Position numbers and translations under genes: made by a program. Below, in pieces: positions 27,949 through 36,537 of a DNA stretch of 64,000 bases. Each line of letters begins with the position of its first letter. The first letter of the stretch is position 1. The notes beneath the pieces are model-generated. The model saw only the letters and a program-made list of their open reading frames with translations. It was not told the DNA's origin and did no database searches. This DNA comes from Bacteroidales bacterium. Its GTDB lineage: Bacteria > Bacteroidota > Bacteroidia > Bacteroidales > Lentimicrobiaceae. The stretch spans positions 124,001-188,000 of the forward strand of contig JADJEQ010000046.1 in NCBI GenBank assembly GCA_016709025.1. Direction: 5' to 3'.

Positions 27949-30192
27949 ATGAATATTTCCGAGATACAAACATGGCATAAAAGGATAAATGACCTGCTTG
28001 ATCAGGGTCGTTTACTCGATGCTTTTGAAGGCATTTCAGGTGCCTTCCCGCAAAAAAGCTACACTGCATTTTCAACCCGCCTTGAAGAGCTTCGTTTTAC
28101 ATACAACAATATGTTGAACTACACTATGAAAGGGGTTGATGATCCGCAGAGGGATGAAATTCACAACAGACTTATCCTGGGAACGTATGAGTTATCTGAC
28201 GATCTGAAGCTGGAGCTTCTGAATGCTCCCGGGTTCAGGCTGGCATCATTAAAGGGCGAACTTGAAAAACAACTGCGCCGTAGCAACGAAGACCTGGCCG
28301 AAAGTCTGATGAGCTTATCATTCGACCATGAGCTGAATGAGATGCTTCATGGCAGTGCATTTTATGAAGATGAATCGGAAAGTGATTCTGCAATAAAGCA
28401 CCGCCAGGCCATTCAGCGGGTATTTAATTTTCTGTGGCTTACCAACCGTTTCTCAGAAAATGATGCTGTGGTGGTAGCGAAAATATTCAACAGCAATTCT
28501 TTCCCGTGGTACGAAAAGGCGCTACTGGTGAGTGCGGTTACCTTAGGACTGGTTCGGACATTCGATCCGCAAAGGATAGAAATACTGATAAAGCTCTACG
28601 CCCACAACAATCCGCAGATTTCACAAAGAGCATTGGTGGGGATTCTGATGGCAATCAGTCTCTACGACAAACGCGTTGGGATATCCCCGCAGCTGAATAG
28701 TGTTGTGAAGCTCTTAATGGATGATGAATCATTTGAATCCGACTCTTTTTCGGTAATTACCCAGATTATCAGATCCAAGGATACTGATAAAATAGCACGC
28801 AAATTCAGGGAACATATAGTTCCGGATATCCTGAAGTTCAATGAGGATCTGAGCCGGAAGCTTAACCTCGAAAACCTGCTTGAAACCGGAGAAGAGCCAG
28901 ATAAAAACCCCAATTGGGAGAAATATTTCGACAATCAGCCCGATCTTGTCAGAAAACTGGAGGAGCTGACCAATATGCAAATGGAAGGTGCAGATGTATT
29001 CCTTGGAGCTTTTTCTATGCTAAAGAATTTTTCGTTTTTCAACGATGCGCATCATTGGTTTATGCCGTTTTATAAAAAGAATTTTGCTGTTGCCAACGCA
29101 CTTCGAAATGAGAGTGAGGATTTTCGGGAAATCCTTCTGAAGGGCGTTGAAAACTCGCCTTATATGTGTAATTCAGATAAGTTCTCATTCATTCTGAATC
29201 TGAGCCATATGCCGCTACAGCAGAAGGAGCTGATGTCGAGCATGTTTTCTTCTGAAATAGAACAGTTTGAAGAATTGATGAATGAGGAATTAACGGACCC
29301 TGCCTTGCGGAAAAAGAGAATCGTTATTCAGTATATCCAGGATCTTTACCGCTTTTTTAAGCTAAACCCTGTCAAAACAGAAACCGGGGATATTTTTCTT
29401 CAACCGCTTGATGTTCATAATACTGCCGTGATGGGTGATTTGATATCATCCGCGGATTTTTACCGGAACATTGCAGGTTTCTATTTCGACAATGATCATT
29501 TTGGGGAGGCATTGCTAATTTATCACCGGCTGATTTATAAAGAAGAGACTTCTGCTGAACTTTTCGAGAAGGCAGGATATTGTCTGCAGCAAACAGGAAA
29601 ATTCCGGGAAGCCATAGAGATGTATCGGAAAGCGGACCTTTTTGATACCAACAGAAAATGGCTGTTGGGTAAGATGGCACAATGCCACCTGAAATTGTCA
29701 CAGTCAAAGGAAGCACTCGAGGTCTACCTCGAACTCCTGCAACTTGACCCTGAGAGCAGAAAAGTGCTGGCCTCAATTGGTACCTGTTATCTGAATATGG
29801 GCGAATATAACCAGGCCCTTGAATACTTTTACAGGATAGAATTCAGCGAACCGGGTTCAGCAGGCTCGATGAGGCCGGTGGCATGGTGCCTGTTTGTTCT
29901 TAACCGGCCCGGGGAAGCAGATGCCTACTACGCACAACTTCTTGATATGGAGCCAAATGAATATGATTACATGAATGCCGGCCATGTTGCCTGGTGTTTG
30001 AGTGATCGTCAGAAGGCTGCTGAATTATACCTGAAGAGTATAGAAAAGCGCGATGGTGACCTGAAGGCTTTTTTGGTGGCATTCAATACCGACAAGGTAT
30101 TTCTGCTTCAAAACAGCCTCGATCCACTCGAAATCCGTTTGATGATTGATTACCTCAGGATCAGGTATCAAGAAAATTCTGCTCAGGCCTGA
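27949..30192 (+). CDS. TPR-repeat protein of unknown function
   Basis: About 747 aa from the ATG at 27949 (MNISEIQTW). No signal peptide, so probably cytoplasmic. The first 500 residues are helical and acidic with no motif I recognise. At about 520-700 there are four or five tetratricopeptide repeats, for example AGYCLQQTGKFREAIEMYRKA, MAQCHLKLSQSKEALEVYLEL and IGTCYLNMGEYNQALEYFYRI. TPRs mediate protein-protein contacts. The gene overlaps the 3' end of the small convergent gene at 30183 by ten bases. No operon partner suggests a role. Confidence 0.8.
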   Translation: MNISEIQTWHKRINDLLDQGRLLDAFEGISGAFPQKSYTAFSTRLEELRFTYNNMLNYTMKGVDDPQRDEIHNRLILGTYELSDDLKLELLNAPGFRLASLKGELEKQLRRSNEDLAESLMSLSFDHELNEMLHGSAFYEDESESDSAIKHRQAIQRVFNFLWLTNRFSENDAVVVAKIFNSNSFPWYEKALLVSAVTLGLVRTFDPQRIEILIKLYAHNNPQISQRALVGILMAISLYDKRVGISPQLNSVVKLLMDDESFESDSFSVITQIIRSKDTDKIARKFREHIVPDILKFNEDLSRKLNLENLLETGEEPDKNPNWEKYFDNQPDLVRKLEELTNMQMEGADVFLGAFSMLKNFSFFNDAHHWFMPFYKKNFAVANALRNESEDFREILLKGVENSPYMCNSDKFSFILNLSHMPLQQKELMSSMFSSEIEQFEELMNEELTDPALRKKRIVIQYIQDLYRFFKLNPVKTETGDIFLQPLDVHNTAVMGDLISSADFYRNIAGFYFDNDHFGEALLIYHRLIYKEETSAELFEKAGYCLQQTGKFREAIEMYRKADLFDTNRKWLLGKMAQCHLKLSQSKEALEVYLELLQLDPESRKVLASIGTCYLNMGEYNQALEYFYRIEFSEPGSAGSMRPVAWCLFVLNRPGEADAYYAQLLDMEPNEYDYMNAGHVAWCLSDRQKAAELYLKSIEKRDGDLKAFLVAFNTDKVFLLQNSLDPLEIRLMIDYLRIRYQENSAQA

Positions 30193-30464
30193 CCCTCTTT
30201 CACCATTTTTCTGCGAAAAACAAGCGGAATTTTCTCGGGTTCCGGGATTCCGATTTCCACCAGCTCCCAATCCTTGTCGTAGGAATCAATCCTGTGTTTC
30301 AAAACAGTGAATTTTTCCTCGTTTGTCGACACCGATCCTTCCCAGGTAACCAGTTCAACGCGGTATTGAATGGTTTTTGTACGACCGTTTATCCTGACTT
30401 CGATTTCAACGTTTTGCTCGGGTTCGGTGTCAGGAATCAGAATTACTATTTCTCTCATGGCCAT
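30183..30464 (-). CDS. Small conserved-looking hypothetical protein
   Basis: 93 aa (91 if the second Met is used). The sequence alternates charged and hydrophobic residues in strand-like runs (EIVILIPDTEP, VEIEVRINGRTKTIQYRVELVTW) and ends in a basic, proline-containing tail. There is no signal peptide or membrane helix. Its composition looks like a real small beta-rich protein and not a shadow: the opposite-strand frame there is the end of the TPR gene for only ten bases. Function unknown. Confidence 0.6.
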   Translation of the reverse strand: MAMREIVILIPDTEPEQNVEIEVRINGRTKTIQYRVELVTWEGSVSTNEEKFTVLKHRIDSYDKDWELVEIGIPEPEKIPLVFRRKMVKEGQA

Positions 30465-30600
30465 TGGTATTTAGTCCGGATGGCCTCTAACCAAATTTAT
30501 GCCATTTATTTTAAATGCTTGATATGGTGGCGCTAGCAAATAAATTCATGACTACGGAGTGTGACGGGAACTGAAATTGTCCGGTGTTGAACATCCGGTA

Positions 30601-31095
30601 TTATTGGCTGAATAATCCTTCCATGGTATTTGAAACCTCCATTTTCAACAGCCATTCCTTACGCCAGAGGCCGCCTGCATATCCGGTTAGTTTTCCGTTT
30701 TGCCCGATTACCCGGTGGCAGGGAATAACAATCGAAACCGGATTTGATCCATTGGCAAGCCCAACCGCCCGGGCGCCGTTTCTTATGTTCAGTTTGGCAG
30801 CAATCTCCCCGTAGGTTGTGGTGGACCCATAGGGAATTTCGCCAAGCAATTTCCAGACTGAACGTTGAAATTCTGATCCCCGGGGATTCAGCGGTAGGTC
30901 AAAGGTTTTTAATTCACCCCTGAAATACTGTTTTAGCTGATTTGCGGCGTATGCAAGCGATGCCGGAATGCTTTCATCACCGGTATGATCGCGGAAATAC
31001 AATCCCGTTAGCTCCCCATTGATGGCAGTCAGTTCAATAAATCCCAAAGGGGTTGAAACCAGGGCCTTTTCAGTACCGGATGAATCTGCATTCAT
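30601..31095 (-). CDS. ogt: Methylated-DNA--protein-cysteine methyltransferase
   Basis: 164 aa. A suicide repair enzyme that takes the methyl group from O6-methylguanine. The acceptor is Cys126 in IPCHRVIG, followed by the usual GYAGGLWRKEWLL. The helix-turn-helix segment YGSTTTYGEIAAKLN and the arginine-finger region NGARAVGLANGSNP are complete. The length fits the stand-alone Ogt form without the AdaA domain. It lies 54 bp upstream of nothing on its own strand and is followed by the small unknown gene. Ogt and Ada-type C-terminal forms share these motifs, so the symbol is a family label. Confidence 0.93.
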   Translation of the reverse strand: MNADSSGTEKALVSTPLGFIELTAINGELTGLYFRDHTGDESIPASLAYAANQLKQYFRGELKTFDLPLNPRGSEFQRSVWKLLGEIPYGSTTTYGEIAAKLNIRNGARAVGLANGSNPVSIVIPCHRVIGQNGKLTGYAGGLWRKEWLLKMEVSNTMEGLFSQ

Positions 31096-31149
31096 TTTTT
31101 TACTGTTTCATTTGATATTGTTCAGATTAACTGCAAAATGAGATCTATA

Positions 31150-32328
31150 CTATTCCTGCGTAACAGGAGAAACCGATGGCAGAAACCGGAGTTTTATATT
31201 GACAATCTCAGGACGATTCCCGATCCTCACCGGCGGGCCCCAGCCCCCGAATCCAGGCGAAACATAGAAATGCGAACTTCCTTTCTGTTTATAACCCATA
31301 CTGACTTCATAAATGGCTTCGGTTATATAATTGAGGGGCCATATTTGCCCATGATGGGTGTGACCCGATAATTGCAGGTCAACACCGGCTGCTTCTGCTT
31401 TTTGAAGATCAAAAGGCTGATGATCCAGCAGGATCAAAGGCAAACTTTTATCCGTGTTTTCGAGTAGGTCGGCAACTTCACGCCGGGGTCTTCCACTGAA
31501 ACGCGGTTTATCCCTGTCATCGCGACCTGCCAGATTGAAAGCACCTGCTACATTCACCACCGTGTCGCGCAGCATTATGATACCGTGTTCCTCAAGATAT
31601 TTCACAGCAGGTTCTGCACCACCTATGTATTCATGATTGCCTGTTATACCATACACACCCAAGGGCGCTTTAAGTTGTCGGAGTGATTCCCCCAGGTTCT
31701 GCCTGACAACCGGTGCCAGATCTTCATCGACAATATCGCCGGCAAACAGAATGATGTCGGGTTTCAGGCCGTTCATCGATCCGACCAGTTTTGCCATGCG
31801 CCTTGGTCCGATAATCGTTCCCATGTGAATATCAGAAGCCATGGCGATGTTTAATTCTTTCAGCCCATTGGCCTGTTTGTTTATATCCAGGGTAAGATTT
31901 TTAATCCTGGGGCTGATCGCATTGATATATCCGGCCAATACAGACCCCAGCACAATTATGACTGTCAGTCCCAACAAATTGGCAACTGCTTTTGGTGTTA
32001 ACCAGGCGTTTGGCAGGAAGTGGATAAAGTGATTGGAAAGCCTGATTAAATCTATCAGGATAACGGCCAGCAGAAAGTAAAACATGGCCGCCAGCCAGAA
32101 TGATCCCACCCAAACCAGGAGATTGCTGAAAACCGACAGATAGAGACGTTCAATGATTCTTCCAAGGACGTATGAGGCTGCGAGTGTTATAAAAATCCAG
32201 CGGAACCACGTCTTTAAACCTGAATCGGCCGGTATGGCCTGCATTCCGCGGGTATAAATGTAAAAGTTGATGCTTGAATAGATCAGCAGTACAATTGAGA
32301 AAAAAATAAGAAACTGGTAGTTTTTCAT
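31150..32328 (-). CDS. Membrane-anchored metallophosphoesterase (YkuE-like)
   Basis: 392 aa. Four transmembrane helices in the first 150 residues are followed by a calcineurin-like domain (about 155-385). The metal-binding motifs are in order: ASDIHMG, FAGDIVDED, GITGNHEY, LDHQPFD and SGHTHHGQIWP. Proteins with this layout hydrolyse phosphoesters in or near the membrane, sometimes lipid-linked; the substrate here is unknown. It is transcribed towards the ogt gene, which begins 54 bp after its stop, so the two may share a transcript. Confidence 0.88.
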   Translation of the reverse strand: MKNYQFLIFFSIVLLIYSSINFYIYTRGMQAIPADSGLKTWFRWIFITLAASYVLGRIIERLYLSVFSNLLVWVGSFWLAAMFYFLLAVILIDLIRLSNHFIHFLPNAWLTPKAVANLLGLTVIIVLGSVLAGYINAISPRIKNLTLDINKQANGLKELNIAMASDIHMGTIIGPRRMAKLVGSMNGLKPDIILFAGDIVDEDLAPVVRQNLGESLRQLKAPLGVYGITGNHEYIGGAEPAVKYLEEHGIIMLRDTVVNVAGAFNLAGRDDRDKPRFSGRPRREVADLLENTDKSLPLILLDHQPFDLQKAEAAGVDLQLSGHTHHGQIWPLNYITEAIYEVSMGYKQKGSSHFYVSPGFGGWGPPVRIGNRPEIVNIKLRFLPSVSPVTQE

Positions 32329-32703
32329 GGATATGTTTAAAGTCAGGAATAAACAGACAACGGGTTGCTTTGTTCTAACGGTTCTGTAATCATATAATCA
32401 TATAATTCTGTAATTCTGAGACCTCACCCCCCCAACCCCCTCTCCAGAGGGGGAGCCGGAAGTCTCCTCTCACTCAGCCACCAGGGATATGTAATTCTGG
32501 AATCCTGGAACTCTGAAATCTCACCCCCAAAATACCTCTATACCTCATCCGCCCTTCGGGCACCTTCTCCAAGGAGAAGAAAATCGGACTTTTTACTTTA
32601 TTGGCGAGGGGGAGCCGGAATCCCTTTCTCACTCAGCCATATTGAAACCCTGAAACCCTGTAACTTTGTAACTCTGTAACCCTGAAACCCTGAAACCCAG
32701 TAA
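32329..32703. repeat. Intergenic repeat cluster: octamer tracts and two GC-rich palindromes
   Basis: The gap is nearly all repeat. Degenerate 8-nt units run at 32387-32418 (four, TAATTCTG type), 32492-32523 (four) and 32645-32700 (seven, AAACCCTG/TAACTCTG type), each in unbroken phase. Perfect inverted repeats CCCCCTCT/AGAGGGGG (32436-32453) and CTTCTCC/GGAGAAG (32564-32579) lie between them. A block beginning GGGGGAGCCGGAA and ending TCACTCAGCCA appears twice, near 32451 and 32610. One TTTTTAC heptamer occurs near 32590. No coding potential is seen. Confidence 0.8.
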
Positions 32704-34572
32704 TCAATTAAACTCCCTCAGCGACTCGTGAATTCCTTTATGTACCTCATACCAAAAGTCTAGTGAAGCCTGCATCCGGTCGGTTTCAAAGGCCTTCAGC
32801 CAGCGATCGAGGTCCGGATTCGTTACACCCTCTTCCTTTTTCCTTTTCAGGAAGCTATGCACCAGCATAAAATTACCCTCCGATTCCCAGAAAATTGAGC
32901 TGTTTCGTCCATTGATGCGGCTGGCGGTAAATTTTATCGCTTCCAGAAACCGATCACCCAATCCGTAAAGTGATTCAACAATTTCGGGGATCATCTCTTC
33001 AGCCCACAGGCGATGGAACCGGCAGATGCCCATGTTGTCAATAACCAGTTCAGCAATCATGCGTTTCGCATTCAAACGGCCAAGTTCACGGGGTGGCATA
33101 AAATCATCGCCGTAATACATATAATATTTGCCCATAATAGCCATTGGTGATAGTACTCCCGGAGTCCAGTACTGGTTGGGAACCATCCATCCCTTACGTG
33201 CATAAGCGTTGTAAACAAAGTTATTCAGCAGGTTGATTCCTTTGGCACGCGACAGGCGCCTGGCATATTTACGTGCTCCTTCACTCAGGTCGATTTTTTT
33301 ATTGATGATGCTGTCGAGCAGCTGACAGCCTATCCCGGCATTTTTCATCGAATCATCAACCAGGTCGAAGCCATCGGTTTCGAAAACCGGCATCTGGTCA
33401 ACGCCAAGCTCATCTTTTGACAGAAGCCCCTTGTCGAGACATTCCATTAGCCAGGCAATTACCCCTCCGGCCGAAATGGCATCAAAACCCAGCATATCAG
33501 CATGGTGATTGAGCTTTTCAGCAGCACGCTGATCGAAAATTCCACTTAAAGGGCCCATGGTCTGATAGGGTTCATAGTCCTTCTTGAATTCACCCATCAT
33601 CTTTTTGCAAACGGCAGAACAGGGCTCACCGCAGGTATTTTGTTGCTTCGTTTTAATCGTTTCTTCGTTAAACTGTTTCAGGTAATGATCCTTTATAAAG
33701 GTTTGATGTATCTGCAATCTTTTTTCTTTTGTCCAGTTAACAGATTGATAATTAAATGCTAACAGTTTGTCAGCCATGGTTGCGTAATTTACTCCAAAAG
33801 TACCTCCGGTATCGAAACTGGCATCGAAGCGATATTTGGTAGTTGTTTCAAAATCTTTGGCAATCAGTTTTTTGGCGTACTTATTTACAAACCATTCATC
33901 TGCTACTTTCCGGTCGCGGAAGTCGTCATCAATAAAGGTGCCCCCATAGATAACAGCGGCAATACCATGTTCCTGAAGCAAAGCAGAACCAAATCCACCC
34001 CGGCCTGCCCAGGTGTCAACAAACGAAAGGCCTGTTTTTTTAATAGGCACTGATGCAATGCCTCCAAAATCGGTGAACATGGCCGCAGGACCAGTAGCAA
34101 GGATTCTTGGTTCATTTTCATATCGTTGCCGGTAGCGGTCAAAAACATGATCCATCAGCGAGTAAATTCCTTTTCTGCCGGTATGCCAGACCTGGTTCAG
34201 GTCAACCGGTTCAAGTTCAACCTGGATCTCTTCTCCATGTATACGGTTGAGGTAAAGTATAGATGGAACCGGCGATTTGCCTACAATGGACAACATGTCA
34301 ATCCCAAGGTTGCCGAATACCAGGCCGGCACCGCCCATGGACGAGATATAAAAACCACCCCAGCATGGAGAAAAGCCACTGAAAACCAATCTGTTTGATC
34401 CGGGGAAAATGGAGCCTGCCAACAAGCCGGTTCCAATATTCAGACTTTTATAACGCCCTGCAAGATGAAGACCAAGATCGACCGGCCCGAAAAAATCGCC
34501 GACTTTATATTTTTTTGTCCTGTAAAATGCATCGGTCGCATTAACGAAAAGGACTTTCAGAAAGGATTCCAT
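32704..34572 (-). CDS. Aldehyde:ferredoxin oxidoreductase family protein (tungsto/molybdopterin enzyme)
   Basis: 622 aa, normal length. AOR-type enzymes oxidise aldehydes to acids, or the reverse, with ferredoxin, using a bis-pterin W or Mo centre and one [4Fe-4S] cluster. The N-terminal domain keeps GFSPCWGGFYISSMGGAGL and DTWAGRGGFGSALLQ. The cluster cysteines are Cys314, Cys318 and Cys322 (CGEPCSAVC) plus Cys517 in NMGICRFH. The first spacing is three residues where Pyrococcus AOR has two, so this belongs to a divergent branch. No cofactor or transport genes are nearby. The substrate cannot be predicted. The enzyme class implies anaerobic metabolism. Confidence 0.9.
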   Translation of the reverse strand: MESFLKVLFVNATDAFYRTKKYKVGDFFGPVDLGLHLAGRYKSLNIGTGLLAGSIFPGSNRLVFSGFSPCWGGFYISSMGGAGLVFGNLGIDMLSIVGKSPVPSILYLNRIHGEEIQVELEPVDLNQVWHTGRKGIYSLMDHVFDRYRQRYENEPRILATGPAAMFTDFGGIASVPIKKTGLSFVDTWAGRGGFGSALLQEHGIAAVIYGGTFIDDDFRDRKVADEWFVNKYAKKLIAKDFETTTKYRFDASFDTGGTFGVNYATMADKLLAFNYQSVNWTKEKRLQIHQTFIKDHYLKQFNEETIKTKQQNTCGEPCSAVCKKMMGEFKKDYEPYQTMGPLSGIFDQRAAEKLNHHADMLGFDAISAGGVIAWLMECLDKGLLSKDELGVDQMPVFETDGFDLVDDSMKNAGIGCQLLDSIINKKIDLSEGARKYARRLSRAKGINLLNNFVYNAYARKGWMVPNQYWTPGVLSPMAIMGKYYMYYGDDFMPPRELGRLNAKRMIAELVIDNMGICRFHRLWAEEMIPEIVESLYGLGDRFLEAIKFTASRINGRNSSIFWESEGNFMLVHSFLKRKKEEGVTNPDLDRWLKAFETDRMQASLDFWYEVHKGIHESLREFN

Positions 34573-34595
34573 ATTCAGTGGAATAGATTTACTAC

Positions 34596-34603
34596 CAAAG
34601 ATA
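34596..34603 (-). promoter_or_regulatory. Candidate -7 box (TATCTTTG) for the AOR gene
   Basis: An exact TAnnTTTG match on the minus strand, 24 bp before the AOR start. No clear -33 TTG. Confidence 0.4.
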
Positions 34604-34734
34604 CAACTATCCCTTGATTGATAAGCGAGTTGAAACCCGGAAAAATTTTGGATATCGTAAGGCAGTCAGAAAAGATACTTAAGGCTTCCATTCTGTTTTA
34701 TGGTGAAGAAATGCGGAAAAATCCGTGTTTATGG

Positions 34735-34764
34735 TGTAGGGACACGACATGTCGTGTCCCTACA
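34735..34764. repeat. 30-bp perfect palindrome
   Basis: The left half TGTAGGGACACGACA is followed at once by its exact reverse complement TGTCGTGTCCCTACA, with no loop. It lies between the AOR start and the stop of the DUF4476 gene (both minus strand). No T-run follows on either strand, so it is not a standard terminator. It looks like a REP-type dispersed element. Confidence 0.85.
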
Positions 34765-34787
34765 TTAGTGTACCTTTAAGCATGTCA

Positions 34788-35873
34788 CTACCTTTTCCCT
34801 TCCAGAAACTTCATCAAATCCTCTTTACTACTGCTAAAGGTAAATGCATCGGCAACCTGATAATAATTTTCCCGGTCAATGGTATATTCAAAAGCGTATT
34901 TAGCCACTTCAAGGCGGGTGTCATCAAAACTGAAAAGTTTTACGATATCTGATATTTGCCGGGTGGTGAAACATTGCTTGCTGCGGATGATCTGTTTGGC
35001 AATGGTGAGTTTCGTGCTGTTAAAGCTCTCTTTTGAAATAGATTCCTTAATCCGCTGGAATTCATCGTTGTCAATGGCACAAGGAGGCGGAACCACCGGA
35101 CCGGGCCCCGGCGCTGGTCTGTTTATGAATTCGTTGTAAGCTGCCTTGTTGGGGATATGTGAGAACAACTGTGCACCGAAAGGCAGGTTGTTGAGGTCGA
35201 AAACAGACAGATAAGCTGTTTTGAAAAAGCTTAACCTGTTGGGCTCTGAGCCAAGCAGGGATGCAAGTTTCATGGCCTGGGCCACGCTCAGACAGGCATT
35301 CTGCGTAATCTGGGTAAGCAGCAACATTTTATTCGCTTCTGAATTGTTGCCGGCAACCTGTATGGCCGCTTTCATAAATTCATCTTCGCGCATCGGGTAA
35401 TTGCAGTTTGACGGACCCCGGTAGTTTTCATAAACAGGATAGTCAAACGGTGGAAAACTCAGGGTAACCGGCGGTTCATACGGTGGAATGTAATCGGTTG
35501 GGTGTCCTTCCATGCCTTTGATATAGTCGTGCAACATGAAAACCGTGGAAAAATAGGCGAAATCGTCGTAAACAAAGTAGAAATTCTCTTTGTCAACCGT
35601 GTTCTGCCAGGCGGCTTTCGCGAAATCAAGCCGGTTAAAATCATCAATAAAGAGTGAAGCAAGAATTTTTACCTGCTCAACCGAAAGGCAGTTGTTTACA
35701 GCTATTGCAGCAGCTACCTGCAATTTCCGGTCTTCAGACAGTTGCATGGCTACCGATTTCTGCTTTTGTTTGAAAATATAATCGGGTAACGGGAAATCAC
35801 AGCGGTGAGGTCCTTGTGCGAAGCTTTGCAAAGCAAATGCAAAAAGAAGCAGGGCAATGAATTTTATTCTCAT
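34788..35873 (-). CDS. Secreted DUF4476 protein with three repeats
   Basis: 361 aa from the ATG at 35873, which begins a signal peptide (MRIKFIALLLFAFALQSFAQ). Three copies of a helical unit of about 95-110 residues follow. Each has the pattern of an acidic helix, KLxxAxxxxxxNCLSVxQVxxLASLF, RLxFxKxAYxxxxDxxN and a short end helix. This is the DUF4476 family (PF14771), common in Bacteroidota and of unknown function. A proline-rich linker (RPAPGPGPVVPPP) separates the second and third units. It starts 16 bp after the GNAT gene stop, so it is the second gene of that operon. Confidence 0.82.
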   Translation of the reverse strand: MRIKFIALLLFAFALQSFAQGPHRCDFPLPDYIFKQKQKSVAMQLSEDRKLQVAAAIAVNNCLSVEQVKILASLFIDDFNRLDFAKAAWQNTVDKENFYFVYDDFAYFSTVFMLHDYIKGMEGHPTDYIPPYEPPVTLSFPPFDYPVYENYRGPSNCNYPMREDEFMKAAIQVAGNNSEANKMLLLTQITQNACLSVAQAMKLASLLGSEPNRLSFFKTAYLSVFDLNNLPFGAQLFSHIPNKAAYNEFINRPAPGPGPVVPPPCAIDNDEFQRIKESISKESFNSTKLTIAKQIIRSKQCFTTRQISDIVKLFSFDDTRLEVAKYAFEYTIDRENYYQVADAFTFSSSKEDLMKFLEGKR

Positions 35874-35889
35874 AGCAGGTTTATTGAAG

Positions 35890-36360
35890 TTAGTTCTGTT
35901 TAATCCATTCAAAAGTACGGTAATGGTCGCCGTTCATACCAATGCGGGTATAAACTTCGCGTGCTGAAGTATTTGTATTGTCCACATATAGCCGGATGCC
36001 GGAAACATCGGCTCTTTGTTCGACCAGTAGTTTGATGTAATGATACATTGCACTGAAAACACCTGATTTTCGGTAATCCGGTTTTACGTAAACGGATTGT
36101 ATCCACCATATCCAGGCATTGCGCCAATCGCTCCATTCGGGCGTTATCAACAGGCATCCGGCCCTATCTTTCCCCATTTCAGCAATGCAGTAAAATCCTT
36201 TCTGCAGGTCGAGGAAAACAGCGGTGACACCCTGTGAAACGGTGGTCAGGTCAAGATTCATCTGTTCGGTTTCCCACGCCATGCTTACCTGGCTGGAGGC
36301 AATAAAATCCAGATCCTGAAGTCCGGCCAACCTGATAACGGGATTTTCCACAATGTTCAT
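35890..36360 (-). CDS. GNAT-family N-acetyltransferase
   Basis: 156 aa. The acetyl-CoA motif A is seen as WIQSVYVKPDYRKSGVFSAMYHYI (about 85-108), with the R/Q-x-x-G/A loop in the form YRKSGV. The C-terminal LYVDNTNTSAREVYTRIGM is motif B. These enzymes transfer an acetyl group from acetyl-CoA to an amine; the substrate is unknown. It shares a transcript with the downstream DUF4476 gene (16-bp gap) and is divergent from the purF-like gene. Confidence 0.88.
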   Translation of the reverse strand: MNIVENPVIRLAGLQDLDFIASSQVSMAWETEQMNLDLTTVSQGVTAVFLDLQKGFYCIAEMGKDRAGCLLITPEWSDWRNAWIWWIQSVYVKPDYRKSGVFSAMYHYIKLLVEQRADVSGIRLYVDNTNTSAREVYTRIGMNGDHYRTFEWIKQN

Positions 36361-36458
36361 AATAAATTTCTCAATCCGTTAAAAAACAGTTAATTAATCG
36401 CAATATTAAAACCCTGATAAGCTTTTGCTTTGTTGATTATTTCAGGCAATTTAATGTT

Positions 36459-36466
36459 TACTTTTG
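36459..36466 (+). promoter_or_regulatory. Candidate -7 box (TACTTTTG) for the purF-like gene
   Basis: An exact TAnnTTTG match 71 bp before the ATG. The nearest TTG (36433-36435) is 23 bp away, slightly longer than usual. Confidence 0.45.
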
Positions 36467-36537
36467 CACTTTCCAATTTCGGACATTCTCCCGATTACTG
36501 ACGGCAAATATAAAAGAATAACTACAAAATACACAGC

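Noticed and set aside
30601..31095. Operon of ogt, metallophosphoesterase and AOR genes
   Set aside because: The 375-bp repeat-filled gap between AOR and the metallophosphoesterase makes a single transcript doubtful.
34735..34764. Intrinsic terminator for the DUF4476 gene
   Set aside because: The palindrome lacks a T-run after it on either strand.
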